Below are positions 16,237 to 25,605 of a DNA stretch of 64,000 nucleotides, one piece after another; the stretch's first letter is position 1, and every line of letters begins with the position of its first letter. Origin of the DNA: CBDDKZ01 sp965230415 (lineage in GTDB: Bacteria > Bacteroidota > Bacteroidia > Cytophagales > JAAEPT01); the NCBI GenBank assembly GCA_965230415.1, contig CBDDKZ010000005.1:3534001-3598000 (forward strand), read 5' to 3'. A program made the translations under genes and the position numbers. The notes below the pieces were generated by a model. It saw only the letters and a program-made list of their open reading frames with translations. It did no database searches and was not told where the DNA came from.

Positions 16237-18150
16237 TTAATAAATTACCGTAATTGTTCCCTTTTTTGTGAAGTTTTTACCATTGAGATCGGTATATTCT
16301 GCACTGTAAATATATGTTCCGGGCTCAACCGGATTGTTTTCATAGTTACCATCCCATCCTGTATTAATATCTTCCGTTAGGAAAAGAATGTTTCCTAATC
16401 GATCGTATATAATTAGTCGATAGGTATTTACAAATAAACCTATGGGTTTGAAAATGTTGTTCCCATCGTTTTTTGTTAAGTCAATTGCATTAGGGAAGTA
16501 AAGTCTGTTCTTTTGTTTCAGACTAAATATGTTTGAGCAGGCTCTTTTTCCTTCAATGCTTTGTGCACATACCTGATAACCCAGGTCCTGTAGTTCTTCC
16601 GGTGGGTTTGTATCTATAAAACTGAGCGCATCTTTCATATTTTCTGTTTTAAAAACTTCTCCATCTCCATTAAACCAAATCAGTTCGTAAGATTCAATCG
16701 GGGAGTTAAAACCAATAAAAGGAGTCCATTCCAATACAGTTTCGGAGGCATTGTTTTTAAGGCCCTGTAAATAGATCGAACAGGAAATTCCGGCATCGTT
16801 CAGCACTGTTTGGTTATTGCAGGCATCGATGTAGTGAATTCGGTAACAAGATTCAGGTACAGGGCTTATGCCTGTTTGATAACTAAAAACGGCGTTGTTA
16901 TCATTCAAAACGGTATCAAAAGCGGATAGATCATCTGGGGATCCCCCACTTTCAATGTGATAATAAAGAGGGACGAAGTTTTGGGCAGGGTCCCACATTA
17001 ACACTACTTCATCGCCTTCTACATGAGCAATCAATTCGTTGATAGCCTCCGGAACGTCTTCGGAAATTGAATTTACACAACTATAGCGATACGTATAAGT
17101 GAGGCAGGCGCTATCTTTGTCGCATGAATCTGCAACGACCACCAGACTATAACAATCGGTATTTCCACACACGATATTTTCATCGGTAAAGCTTGAATCA
17201 TTGTTGACATTGGAAAAATAGATACCAATATCATTACGATGAAGTTCGTACGAGAGCACATTGCCATATTCGAGGTAGAGATCTACATCCCATTGAGCCA
17301 TATTTTGATTGTTTTGAGCCTGCACCTCAAGCGAACTTGTACATACAAATGTTCCTGCGTCTTCATTTCCACAAACATCGTAGTTTCCTATAGAATAGCA
17401 GGCTTCTTTATGGGGAAGCTGGAATTCCATTGTGGTATCTCCTGGTGAATACGATTTAAACTGATGAAAAATGGTGCTGTCTGTAAGGCTGTTAATTTGG
17501 TAATTCCTATTAGCAAGTACTTCGAGTTGAAAGAAAATGGAATCAATGGTAACATCTTCTATAACACGCTTGAAAATTGGATTTTGAAGACTTTCAATAG
17601 GATTTATCTGCCTACTTCTGGTATCCGAACATTCAGCTTCAAGAAAATAGCCCGTTACAGTCACCGTTTTCAGCAAGGTGTCACTGTAAATATGTGATCG
17701 TTGTTCATTTGCTAATAAGGTGTCAATACCTCCATCCCCGTATTCAGTGATATAGTAGTCATAAGTTTGGTCGTCTATATTAACAACTACTTCATAACCC
17801 GTACATGCACTTAAGGAGAATTCAACTTCACCGTTTTCCAGTACGTGTACCGACCGGTAATAGGCTGTGTCGTGAAAGGCTGCGGTACTGTCCGTTGCTC
17901 CTACGGAAACGACTTGCATAATTTCGTAAACTCCGGGTACTTCGAAGGTGTAGCTACTATCGGTATATATCTGAGGGTCACCTTCATAAACATATATCGT
18001 TGGCTGATCGGCAGCGCCACAATGTCTTACTTCAACTGTAAACGGGACACAACCAACGGAGTCAAGTACATTGACACAAGCTGCTTGCTGAGCATGGCTT
18101 TTAATGATCACGAAAAGTGATAAATACAATATCGTTTTTCTTAATAGCAC
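16237..18150 (-). CDS. Secreted protein with PKD/FN3-like repeats and gliding-motility-associated (T9SS type B) C-terminal domain
   Basis: The 637-residue protein has a signal peptide (ILYLSLFVIIKSHAQ), a PKD-like N-terminal region (VGCVPFTVEVRHCG, FEVPGVYEIMQVVS), several FN3-like segments in the middle and a C-terminal domain from about residue 550. That domain has LYFPNAIDLTKNDGNN, YRLIIYDRLGNILF, GWDGNYENNPVEPGTYIY and ends GTITVIY, which matches the gliding-motility-associated type B signal used by T9SS. It is therefore predicted to cross the outer membrane through T9SS. Cysteines are paired and frequent, as in exported proteins. It is 24 bases from hisS and from ybaB. The ligand or surface role is unknown. 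Confidence 0.88.
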   Translation of the reverse strand: MLLRKTILYLSLFVIIKSHAQQAACVNVLDSVGCVPFTVEVRHCGAADQPTIYVYEGDPQIYTDSSYTFEVPGVYEIMQVVSVGATDSTAAFHDTAYYRSVHVLENGEVEFSLSACTGYEVVVNIDDQTYDYYITEYGDGGIDTLLANEQRSHIYSDTLLKTVTVTGYFLEAECSDTRSRQINPIESLQNPIFKRVIEDVTIDSIFFQLEVLANRNYQINSLTDSTIFHQFKSYSPGDTTMEFQLPHKEACYSIGNYDVCGNEDAGTFVCTSSLEVQAQNNQNMAQWDVDLYLEYGNVLSYELHRNDIGIYFSNVNNDSSFTDENIVCGNTDCYSLVVVADSCDKDSACLTYTYRYSCVNSISEDVPEAINELIAHVEGDEVVLMWDPAQNFVPLYYHIESGGSPDDLSAFDTVLNDNNAVFSYQTGISPVPESCYRIHYIDACNNQTVLNDAGISCSIYLQGLKNNASETVLEWTPFIGFNSPIESYELIWFNGDGEVFKTENMKDALSFIDTNPPEELQDLGYQVCAQSIEGKRACSNIFSLKQKNRLYFPNAIDLTKNDGNNIFKPIGLFVNTYRLIIYDRLGNILFLTEDINTGWDGNYENNPVEPGTYIYSAEYTDLNGKNFTKKGTITVIY

Positions 18151-18174
18151 TTTACTCTACTGTAAATTCATGAA

Positions 18175-19587
18175 TTATTTCAATTGATTAAGTAGCTCTT
18201 CTATGTTTAAAACGGTTTGATTTCCGGTTTTCATGTCCTTAAGTGGATATTTTTGTGATGTGATTTCATCCGATCCCACAACAATGACATACGGAATCCC
18301 CTTTTTGTCAGCATAATTTAATTGTTTTCTCATTTTTACTGCCTCTGGATATAATTCGGCACTAATACCATTTTGGCGCAAACTTTTTAATAGTTTTAAG
18401 CTGTGTACAAATGCTTCGTTATCGAAACTGCATAAAATAACCTTTGTTGTAGAAGTATCCAGTTCACCAAAAAGGTCTAGTTCTTCCATGACATCATAAA
18501 TACGGTCAACGCCAAATGAAAATCCAACACCACTGATGTCCTTTAAGCCAAAAGTACCTGTGAGGTTATCGTATCGACCTCCTCCGCTTATGCTTCCGAT
18601 TTTGACATTATTCACTTTTACTTCGAATATGGCTCCGGTATAATAAGATAATCCGCGCGCAAGTGTTATATCAAAGGCCAGGTGTTTATCCGATTCACCA
18701 AACGAATGGACTAAGCTTAAAACTTCTTCAATTTCTTTGATACCTGCCTGTCCTGTTTCGTTTTGCAAGGAAGCTTTTAATTGTGCTACTTTTGAATCAT
18801 TATTTCCACCGATGTTCATGATTTCGTTGAGTTTTTCAACAGTCTCTTCACTAATACCTTTTGATAATAACTCTTTATTCACTCCTTCAAGTCCAATTTT
18901 ATCGAGTTTATCTATAGCAACAAAAAGATCGGTTTCTTGTTCATGCAGCCCCAGGTGATGTGCAATTCCTGAAAGTATTTTTCTATTGTTTATTTTGATA
19001 TCATAATCACTAATGCCCAATTTTTGTAGAACCTCATTTATCATGAGAATGATTTCTGCCTCACATAAAAGTGATTTTGTGCCTACAACATCGGCATCGC
19101 ATTGGTAAAACTCCTGGTACCTTCCTTTTTGTGGTCGGTCTGCACGCCAAACGGGCTGGATTTGGTAACGTTTGAAAGGAAAAGCAATTTCGGATTGATG
19201 CATGACAACGAATCTTGCGAATGGGACTGTAAGATCGTAACGAAGGCCTTTTTCGGCTATGCAAAAAGTGTGTTTGCTCAATTCCTTTTTAGTTTCAAGG
19301 TCGAGTTTACTAAGGTCATTTGCATATAATGCGGAATCACCGGAAATTGCTTCGGTTTTGTTTAAGTAATTACCCGATTTTAATAACTTAAAAAGTAATT
19401 GATCGCCTTCATCACCGTATTTTCCTGTCAGAACTTTGAGGTTTTCCATAGCAGGCGTTTCGATTTGCATGTAACCAAATTTTTGAAACACACTTCTAAT
19501 AGTGTCAAAAATGTAGTTTCTTTTAAACATAACATTAGTGCCAAAATCTCTTGTGCCCTTCGGGATACTTGGTTTAGTAATACTCAT
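18175..19587 (-). CDS. hisS: Histidyl-tRNA synthetase
   Basis: The 470-residue class II synthetase charges tRNA-His. It shows PSIPKGTRDFG at the N-terminus, GLRYDLTVPFARFV, the motif 2 region WRADRPQKGRYQEFYQCD, the histidine-binding ARGLSYYTGAIFEV, and motif 3 GVGFSFGVDRIYDVM. The anticodon-binding domain occupies the last 90 residues. The length is slightly above E. coli HisS (424), normal for Bacteroidetes. It begins the run that continues into the gliding-domain protein, ybaB and the glycosyltransferase. Confidence 0.95.
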   Translation of the reverse strand: MSITKPSIPKGTRDFGTNVMFKRNYIFDTIRSVFQKFGYMQIETPAMENLKVLTGKYGDEGDQLLFKLLKSGNYLNKTEAISGDSALYANDLSKLDLETKKELSKHTFCIAEKGLRYDLTVPFARFVVMHQSEIAFPFKRYQIQPVWRADRPQKGRYQEFYQCDADVVGTKSLLCEAEIILMINEVLQKLGISDYDIKINNRKILSGIAHHLGLHEQETDLFVAIDKLDKIGLEGVNKELLSKGISEETVEKLNEIMNIGGNNDSKVAQLKASLQNETGQAGIKEIEEVLSLVHSFGESDKHLAFDITLARGLSYYTGAIFEVKVNNVKIGSISGGGRYDNLTGTFGLKDISGVGFSFGVDRIYDVMEELDLFGELDTSTTKVILCSFDNEAFVHSLKLLKSLRQNGISAELYPEAVKMRKQLNYADKKGIPYVIVVGSDEITSQKYPLKDMKTGNQTVLNIEELLNQLK

Positions 19588-19617
19588 TATTTTCGGTTGC
19601 AGTGTTTAAAATGGATA

Positions 19618-19625
19618 CAAAGGTA
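19618..19625 (-). promoter_or_regulatory. Candidate -7 element of hisS
   Basis: TACCTTTG on the minus strand matches TAnnTTTG exactly and lies about 30 bases before the hisS ATG. No TTG sits at the consensus distance upstream. Confidence 0.5.
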
Positions 19626-19697
19626 ATACTTTCGTATTAAATTTGAGGAAAGAAAAACGAAGTATAAATAATTCACCTTCGATTAAGAGGGCTTGAA

Positions 19698-20489
19698 TTA
19701 TCGCAGTATAAAGTGCTGTTTTGCTTGTGTAGTTCGAAAAAATACGATTCCGAAATAGAAAAGGTCTATTGTTACCTGTACCTTGGGGTGTTTTTTGATT
19801 TTTTCCCAGGCTTTTTGCATACCTTGAGACCAATGTATGTCATCGAAAACAAAGATACTCCGGTCGGTACTGTAATTCAGGCAGTATTCAAAATAGTCGA
19901 GGGTGGCTTGATATTGGTGGTTTGCATCAAAAAAAACAAGATCCAACGTGCTATTATCAACTTTCAGTGATTGTATCAACGTGTGGTCAATATTTCCTAA
20001 TGTGCCATGAATATTAGGAAGTTGTAGCTTTTGCCAGGTATTTTTTGCCAGTTTTAATAGGTTAGGGTCTCCTTCGAAAGTATAAACGGTAGGTGATTGC
20101 GATCCTGATGCCAAATAGGAGGTACTTATTCCCAGGCAAGTGCCTAATTCATAAATTACTTTGCATTGATAGCTTTCTGCAATACTTTTTAGGAGGAAAC
20201 ACTGTTGTAAGGGTTTGAGTGAATGTTTGGCTATAGAGCTAATTTTTCGCTCGTTTGTGCCTACAGATGAACCTGTTCCGTAGTCTTTCAAAGCAACAAT
20301 TTTGTCATTTTGCAAATACTGTTTTCTAAGCGATTCTACTTTTTGTACAAAAGGGTCGTTTTTGTCGGGAGTACTTTCTAAAATGTTGCCGTAAAATTCA
20401 AATATGAATGGTGAATGAATCCATAGTTTGGATTGCGACTTAAAAAGGTAATTTATATACGCTTGAATTCGAAAGAATAAGAGAGGCAA
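19698..20489 (-). CDS. Class I SAM-dependent methyltransferase-like protein
   Basis: The 263-residue protein resembles the O-methyltransferase fold: VIYELGTCLGISTSYLASG is the SAM-binding motif I, VYTFEGDPNLLKLAKNTW carries the acidic residue that binds ribose, and LDLVFFDANHQYQATLDYF matches the motif IV region. It opens with IHSPFIFEFYGNIL, a segment typical of a Bacteroidetes-specific group of unknown substrate. It lies eight bases from apaG in the same direction, so the two are probably co-transcribed. The enzyme class is well supported; the substrate is not known. Confidence 0.8.
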   Translation of the reverse strand: MPLLFFRIQAYINYLFKSQSKLWIHSPFIFEFYGNILESTPDKNDPFVQKVESLRKQYLQNDKIVALKDYGTGSSVGTNERKISSIAKHSLKPLQQCFLLKSIAESYQCKVIYELGTCLGISTSYLASGSQSPTVYTFEGDPNLLKLAKNTWQKLQLPNIHGTLGNIDHTLIQSLKVDNSTLDLVFFDANHQYQATLDYFEYCLNYSTDRSIFVFDDIHWSQGMQKAWEKIKKHPKVQVTIDLFYFGIVFFRTTQAKQHFILR

Positions 20490-20497
20490 GGGTTACT

Positions 20498-20884
20498 TTA
20501 GTTCAATTTGAACGGAACGACCAGTGTGAATTCAGGGATTGATACAAAGAACGATTTACCATCAAAAATACGTTCAAATTCATAAGTGCCGTTCATTTTA
20601 CCTATTCCGGTTTTGAGGTTACACCCCGAGACATATTCGTGCACTTCTCCCGGTTCCAATAAAGGCTGTTGTCCTACTACACCTGCCCCGGAAACTTCGC
20701 GAACAGTACCATTGGAATCAAAGATGTTCCATTTTCTTCTTAACAATTGTATTGAGTACTCGCTACAATTCTCAATTTGAATTTTGTAGGTAAAGACATA
20801 ATGATACTGAGACGGACTGGAGTATTCCGATTGGTAAGCAGTATCAACGCTTACTTTTACGCCTTCTGTAATCTTTGTAACCAT
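20498..20884 (-). CDS. apaG: ApaG domain protein
   Basis: From the ATG at 20884 the product has 128 residues and is a single ApaG (FN3-like) domain: VKVSVDTAYQSEYS, YHYVFTYKIQIENCS, VQLL-type strands with RRKWNIFDSNG, then VVGQQPLLEPGEVHEYVSG, and MNGTYEFERIFDGKSFFV. ApaG is linked to Co2+ resistance and Mg2+ efflux in enterobacteria, but its molecular role is uncertain. A longer frame from 20953 adds 23 residues that do not belong to the domain. It is divergent from ung, with 83 bases between the two starts. Confidence 0.88.
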   Translation of the reverse strand: MVTKITEGVKVSVDTAYQSEYSSPSQYHYVFTYKIQIENCSEYSIQLLRRKWNIFDSNGTVREVSGAGVVGQQPLLEPGEVHEYVSGCNLKTGIGKMNGTYEFERIFDGKSFFVSIPEFTLVVPFKLN

Positions 20885-20967
20885 ACCAATAATTAACTCT
20901 TTAATATACGAAATAGTTTCTTTTGTCTGAGGTTTTTTGATTATTTTTAACAAAATATGCGGAATTT

Positions 20968-21630
20968 ATGAATGTTGCAATAAACCCTTCCTGGAGCTCC
21001 CGATTAAAAGGAGAATTTGATAAGGATTATTTTAAAAATCTGGCATCCTTTATCAAGGAAGATATTCAAAAATATAAGATTTTTCCACCGGGTAAATTGA
21101 TTTTTAGTGCATTTGAACATTGTAAATTTGAGGAGGTAAAGGTGGTTATAATAGGGCAGGACCCTTATCATGGTGAGGGACAGGCTAATGGTCTGTGTTT
21201 TTCAGTGAGTGATGGAATTAGACAACCCCCGTCATTGGTAAATATATTCAAAGAATTGCAGAGTGATCTGGGTATCGAAATTCCGCACTCTGGTAACCTG
21301 GAAAGATGGGCTGATCAAGGTATCTTATTGCTTAATGCGACACTTACGGTACGAGCCAAAAGTGCCGGTTCACATCAAGGAAAAGGCTGGGAGCAATTTA
21401 CAGATGCAGTCATTCAGTCTGTTTCAGATGAACTCGAAAAAGTAGTCTTTATTTTATGGGGTGCTTATGCGCAAAAGAAAGGTGCAATAATCGATTCGAA
21501 GAAGCACCATATAATTAAATCGCCGCACCCTTCACCTTTTTCAGCACATAATGGCTTTTTTGGCTCCAAACCTTTTAGCAAAACCAACGATTACCTTATT
21601 TCTATTGGGAAAAAACCTATCAGTTGGTAA
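20968..21630 (+). CDS. ung: Uracil-DNA glycosylase
   Basis: The 220-residue enzyme removes uracil from DNA at the start of base-excision repair. Family 1 motifs are complete: GQDPYHGEGQANGLCFSV with the catalytic Asp (about residue 65), LLLNATLTV, and HPSPFSAHNGFFG with the catalytic His (about 187). The length is that of E. coli Ung. It converges with the first lepB gene, only nine bases apart, without a visible terminator. Confidence 0.95.
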   Translation: MNVAINPSWSSRLKGEFDKDYFKNLASFIKEDIQKYKIFPPGKLIFSAFEHCKFEEVKVVIIGQDPYHGEGQANGLCFSVSDGIRQPPSLVNIFKELQSDLGIEIPHSGNLERWADQGILLLNATLTVRAKSAGSHQGKGWEQFTDAVIQSVSDELEKVVFILWGAYAQKKGAIIDSKKHHIIKSPHPSPFSAHNGFFGSKPFSKTNDYLISIGKKPISW

Positions 21631-21639
21631 GTTGTGGGC

Positions 21640-23172
21640 CTATTTTATGTTTTTAAACATGCGTTCCCAGCGAATTCCGCCTGTAAATCCGAGCTCTTCG
21701 GGGTAGCCGTTCTCATTTGAAAACCATACAAATGCTGCTTTGCCAACTATATGATCTTCAGGTACAAATCCCCAGAAGCGAGAATCCAGGGAATTGTCTC
21801 TATTGTCTCCCATCATGAAATAATAGTTTTGTCTGAAAGTATATGCGTCCAGTTTCTTGTCATCAATGTACAGGTATCCATGCTCATCGTAACGCACATC
21901 ACTGTTACATTCGTTCTTTTCTATGATTTGGTGATAAAGCGCAAAATACCTAAATCGATCTTTACCACAAACATCGATTGTCAGCCCTTTTTCAGGTATA
22001 ATGAATGGCCCAAAATCATCTTTAGTCCATTTTAGAAATTCAGGAGTTTTTTTTATATATGGATTGTTTTTTACTGGAAAAAGAGTCCCTTCATTAGTGA
22101 ATGGTTCAATACTTTTGAACAGGCGATTGTATTTGGTCTTTATTGTTGTTAATTGTTGTTCTGAAAGAAACAGGATGTACGGATAACCTTCTAATTCAGG
22201 GTAAAATCTTGCCTCCCATCCTTCAGTTTGCTCCCCTCTGTCATTATAGCCGTACTTACGTATGTCGAGATCTACGCAGATGTTTTGCTTAATCGGCGCA
22301 CCAGTAACCACCTGGTAAGCTTTTAATTGATGGGGGTGTTTTTGTGTTGCCTGATCATTAATTAGAATAGTTCCGCCTTTGCTTTGAATTTTGTTACCTG
22401 CTTTACCGACACACCTTTTTACATAATTCGTTTTTAAATCTACAGGTTTATGATTAGGGTCGTCTGGCCAGTTGAATACCACCACATCGTTATTTTTTAC
22501 AGAAGTGAATCCCGGTAAACGTAGGTAAGGAAGTTCAATTAAACCAGAATAAGATTTGATGCCGTTATTGCCCTGTGCATCTGCGGTGCCCCAGATACTT
22601 TGATGTGTCAACGGTATTTGTAAGGGGGTGATGGGCAGGCGAGGACCATAATGCATTTTGCTAACAAACAGGTAGTCTCCAACAAGGAGCGATCCTTCCA
22701 TAGAAGGGGTAGGGATTGTGTAGGCTTCGAAAGTGGACCAACGTACAAGACTTGCTACAACCAGCGCAAAAACGATCGTATCAGCCCATTCACGTCGCTT
22801 AGACTTTTGATCCTTTTCAAATGTAGCCGACTTGCCGATGTATTTGATTTCTTTTTTATAGCCCAAATAGAAAATGTAATAGGGAGCAGCAATCATTGCC
22901 ATGGTTTGAGCCCTGAATGAGTGCTCTCCGAATGACTTTGTGATTTCTACTAACAATGAGACAGCAATGTAGGCTCCGATTACAGGTGTCAAATATAAAA
23001 TAATCCAGTATTTAGGTTTGCCTACGGCCTCAATAAGTCTGTAAACGTTATAAAAAGGAATAAGTGATTCCCATGCCGGGCGACCAAATTTAGGGAAAAG
23101 TAACCAAAGTCCTGTTTGGCCTATTAATATTGTTAAAACAAACAATACAATTAGTAATGAAGTTGGTATCAT
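21640..23172 (-). CDS. lepB: Signal peptidase I (tandem copy 1)
   Basis: The 510-residue protein removes signal peptides at the outer face of the inner membrane. The first 110 residues contain about three hydrophobic segments, an N-terminal membrane extension seen in Bacteroidetes members. The catalytic Ser lies in TIPTPSMEGSLLVGD (Ser157) and the Lys in NYVKRCVGKAGNKI (Lys252); the third box is GDNRDNSLDSRFWGFVPEDHIVGKA. Between the Lys and this box is a large insertion of about 190 residues (E. coli LepB has 324 in all). It is a close copy of the gene 128 bases upstream. It is probably transcribed with it. Confidence 0.93.
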   Translation of the reverse strand: MIPTSLLIVLFVLTILIGQTGLWLLFPKFGRPAWESLIPFYNVYRLIEAVGKPKYWIILYLTPVIGAYIAVSLLVEITKSFGEHSFRAQTMAMIAAPYYIFYLGYKKEIKYIGKSATFEKDQKSKRREWADTIVFALVVASLVRWSTFEAYTIPTPSMEGSLLVGDYLFVSKMHYGPRLPITPLQIPLTHQSIWGTADAQGNNGIKSYSGLIELPYLRLPGFTSVKNNDVVVFNWPDDPNHKPVDLKTNYVKRCVGKAGNKIQSKGGTILINDQATQKHPHQLKAYQVVTGAPIKQNICVDLDIRKYGYNDRGEQTEGWEARFYPELEGYPYILFLSEQQLTTIKTKYNRLFKSIEPFTNEGTLFPVKNNPYIKKTPEFLKWTKDDFGPFIIPEKGLTIDVCGKDRFRYFALYHQIIEKNECNSDVRYDEHGYLYIDDKKLDAYTFRQNYYFMMGDNRDNSLDSRFWGFVPEDHIVGKAAFVWFSNENGYPEELGFTGGIRWERMFKNIK

Positions 23173-23300
23173 TTTAAATGGTGGTTAAAAATTATAGCTT
23201 AAATGAAAAATGTCTAAAATGACTCGTTAAAATCGCATATTAGACTCATAGCTTTTGTCTATTTAAAAAATCTGTATGTATATTTTATAGCGTATTAATG

Positions 23301-24836
23301 TTAATGTATTGTGTTAAACATACGTTCCCAGCGAATACTTCCTGTAAAACCTTGGTTTTCAGGGTAGCCACTCTCTTTTGAAAACCAAATAAGCGCGGCT
23401 TTGCCAACGATGTGATCTTCAGGTACAAAGCCCCAGAAGCGAGAATCTAAGGAATTGTCTCTGTTATCTCCCATCATGAAGTAATAGTTTTGTTTGAAGG
23501 TATATTGATCCAACTTTTGACCTTCTAGGTATAAATAACCATTACCATCGTAGCGAACATCTTCATTATGTTCTTTCTCTTCTATAATCTGATGATATAG
23601 TGCGTAGTTTTTAAAACGCTCTTTGCCACTAACATCAATGGTAAATCCTTTTTCTGGTATAATGAATGGTCCAAAATTGTCCTTGTTCCATTTAAGAAAT
23701 TCGGGACTTTTGTTTACATGAGGATTATTTTTTGCCGGAAAAAGAGCTCCGTCAGCAGGGAAGGGTTCAATTTTTTTGAAGAGCCTGTTATATTTGGAGT
23801 TTATTTTGGCCAACTGTTGCTCTGAAAGGAACATTATATAGGGGTAGCCTTCCAACTCAGGGTAAAACCGTGCTTGCCATCCCTCGGTTTGCTCGCCTCT
23901 GTCATTGTAACCATACTTTCGTATTTCTAGATCTTCACAGACATTTTGTTTTATTGGGGCATTGGTTATCACCTGATATGCTTTCAATTGATTGGGGAAT
24001 TTTTCCAAGAGTTCTCCATTAATTGAAACGCTGCCTGCTTTACTTTCAATTTTATCTCCGGCAATTCCTACACACCGTTTAATGTAGTTCGTTTTTAGAT
24101 CTACAGGTTCATGGTTTTGGTCGGCCGGCCAGTTGAAAACGACCACATCGTTATTTTTTATATTGGTAAACCCGGGTAAGCGAAGATAAGGAAGTTCAAT
24201 GAGGTCTGAATAGGATTTTACGCCGTTATTACCTTGAGCATCTGCAGTACCCCAGATACTTTGGTGTGTAAGAGGTATTTGTAAAGGTGTAATAGGAAGA
24301 CGTGGTCCATAATGCATTTTGCTGACAAAAAGGTAGTCACCAACGAGAAGCGATCCTTCCATAGATGGCGTAGGGATGGTGTATGCTTCGAATGTGGACC
24401 AACGAATGAAGGTGGCCGCTACCACGGCAAATACAATCGCATCGGCCCATTCGCGCGGTTTAGATTTGGGTTCTTTGGGAAACGTAGCAGATTTTCCGAG
24501 GTATTTAATCTCCTTGTTGTAACCCAGATAGAAAATGTAGTAAGGTGCGGCAATCATCGCCAGTGTTTGTTGTTTGAAGGATTTGCCACCAAATGATTTC
24601 GCAATTTCCACTAAAAGGGAAACGGCAATAAATGCACCTACTACCGGCAGGAAATACAGTACTATCCAGTATTTGGGTTTGCCTACAGCTTCAATAAGTC
24701 TGTAAACGTTGTAAAAAGGCACAAGCGATTCCCAGGCCGGGCGGCCAAATTTGGGAAATAGCAACCAAAGTCCTACCTGTCCAATGATTACAGTTAAAAC
24801 GAATAAGGTAATTAAAACCGGTCCTGGTATCATCAT
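23301..24836 (-). CDS. lepB: Signal peptidase I (tandem copy 2)
   Basis: The 511-residue protein has the same architecture as the neighbouring copy: hydrophobic N-terminal segments, catalytic Ser158 in TIPTPSMEGSLLVGD, Lys253 in NYIKRCVGIAGDKI, the same large insertion and the GDNRDNSLDSRFWGF box. Both catalytic residues are present in both copies, so neither looks dead. Divergence is spread over the whole length, with highest identity in the SMEG to ITPLQIPLTHQSIWG part. Its start overlaps the dapB stop by four bases (ATGA), which places it directly in the parA-parB-dapB-lepB gene run found in many Bacteroidetes. This is therefore the likely ancestral position and the 21640 copy the duplicate. 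Confidence 0.93.
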   Translation of the reverse strand: MMIPGPVLITLFVLTVIIGQVGLWLLFPKFGRPAWESLVPFYNVYRLIEAVGKPKYWIVLYFLPVVGAFIAVSLLVEIAKSFGGKSFKQQTLAMIAAPYYIFYLGYNKEIKYLGKSATFPKEPKSKPREWADAIVFAVVAATFIRWSTFEAYTIPTPSMEGSLLVGDYLFVSKMHYGPRLPITPLQIPLTHQSIWGTADAQGNNGVKSYSDLIELPYLRLPGFTNIKNNDVVVFNWPADQNHEPVDLKTNYIKRCVGIAGDKIESKAGSVSINGELLEKFPNQLKAYQVITNAPIKQNVCEDLEIRKYGYNDRGEQTEGWQARFYPELEGYPYIMFLSEQQLAKINSKYNRLFKKIEPFPADGALFPAKNNPHVNKSPEFLKWNKDNFGPFIIPEKGFTIDVSGKERFKNYALYHQIIEEKEHNEDVRYDGNGYLYLEGQKLDQYTFKQNYYFMMGDNRDNSLDSRFWGFVPEDHIVGKAALIWFSKESGYPENQGFTGSIRWERMFNTIH

Positions 24837-25552
24837 ATCTTTAATAAGTCATTCATTCCGAAAACACCTGCTTTGCCAGCCAGCCATTCGGCTGCAACTA
24901 CTGCGCCGGTAGCAAAACCCTGACGGCTATGGGCTTCATGTTTAATTTCAATGGTGTCTATTTCACTTTTGAATCGTACGATGTGTGTGCCCGGTACCTC
25001 ACCCTCTCTCAGTGCCTCTATTATCAAATCACTGTTATCAGTAGATTTGTCAAGAGCCCACTTTCTTTTTGGTTCAAAGGTGTCAATGGTTCCTTCTGCA
25101 AGTGTTATGGCAGTACCGCTCGGTGCATCTTTTTTATGGATATGATGAATTTCGGTCATATCCACATCGTAATCCTGGAATCCGTTCATAAGTGCTCCCA
25201 GCTTTTTGTTGAGCTCGAAAAACAGGTTCACACCAATGCTAAAGTTAGACGCATAGAAAAACGCGCAATTTTGTTCTTTAGTATATAATTCGATTTCTTC
25301 TTTCCGATCCAACCACCCTGTGGTTCCGCTTACTACAGGAATACCTTGCATAATACAGTCATGAATGTTTTTAAATGCACTGTCGGGTTGAGTGAACTCA
25401 ATTGCAACATCTGCTGTAGAAGCGTCGAAGTCAGAAATTTTTGCTTCTTGAGTCGGGTCTATTATTCCTACAACATTGTTGCCTCTGTCTATAGCTATCT
25501 TTTCAATGGCTTTCCCCATTTTTCCGTATCCAACAAGCAGAATTTTTTTCAT
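24833..25552 (-). CDS. dapB: 4-hydroxy-tetrahydrodipicolinate reductase
   Basis: DapB makes tetrahydrodipicolinate for diaminopimelate and lysine synthesis. The NAD(P)-binding motif is at the start, KILLVGYGKMGKAIE; the substrate-binding and catalytic region is EIHHIHKKDAPSGTA (catalytic His, then Lys), and the C-terminus has the EVPGTHIVRFKS and AHSRQGFATGAVVAAEWL motifs. The chosen ATG at 25552 gives 239 residues; a TTG at 25567 would add five. No other dap gene is present, which is normal for this gene run. It overlaps lepB by four bases. Confidence 0.95.
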   Translation of the reverse strand: MKKILLVGYGKMGKAIEKIAIDRGNNVVGIIDPTQEAKISDFDASTADVAIEFTQPDSAFKNIHDCIMQGIPVVSGTTGWLDRKEEIELYTKEQNCAFFYASNFSIGVNLFFELNKKLGALMNGFQDYDVDMTEIHHIHKKDAPSGTAITLAEGTIDTFEPKRKWALDKSTDNSDLIIEALREGEVPGTHIVRFKSEIDTIEIKHEAHSRQGFATGAVVAAEWLAGKAGVFGMNDLLKI

Positions 25553-25605
25553 TGTAATCAAGTTCAATTTGTGAAATTAAAGGTAAATCTACCAAGAGTT
25601 TTGAA

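Larger units (their letters stand above)
21640..24836 (-). repeat. Tandem duplication of lepB (about 1.5 kb units)
   Basis: The two units, 21640-23172 and 23301-24836, align codon for codon with one extra N-terminal Met in the second. At the DNA level long stretches are nearly identical, for example the region over the catalytic Ser (about 22651-22740 against 24312-24400), while synonymous and conservative changes are spread elsewhere. The 128-base spacer has no gene. Confidence 0.85.
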
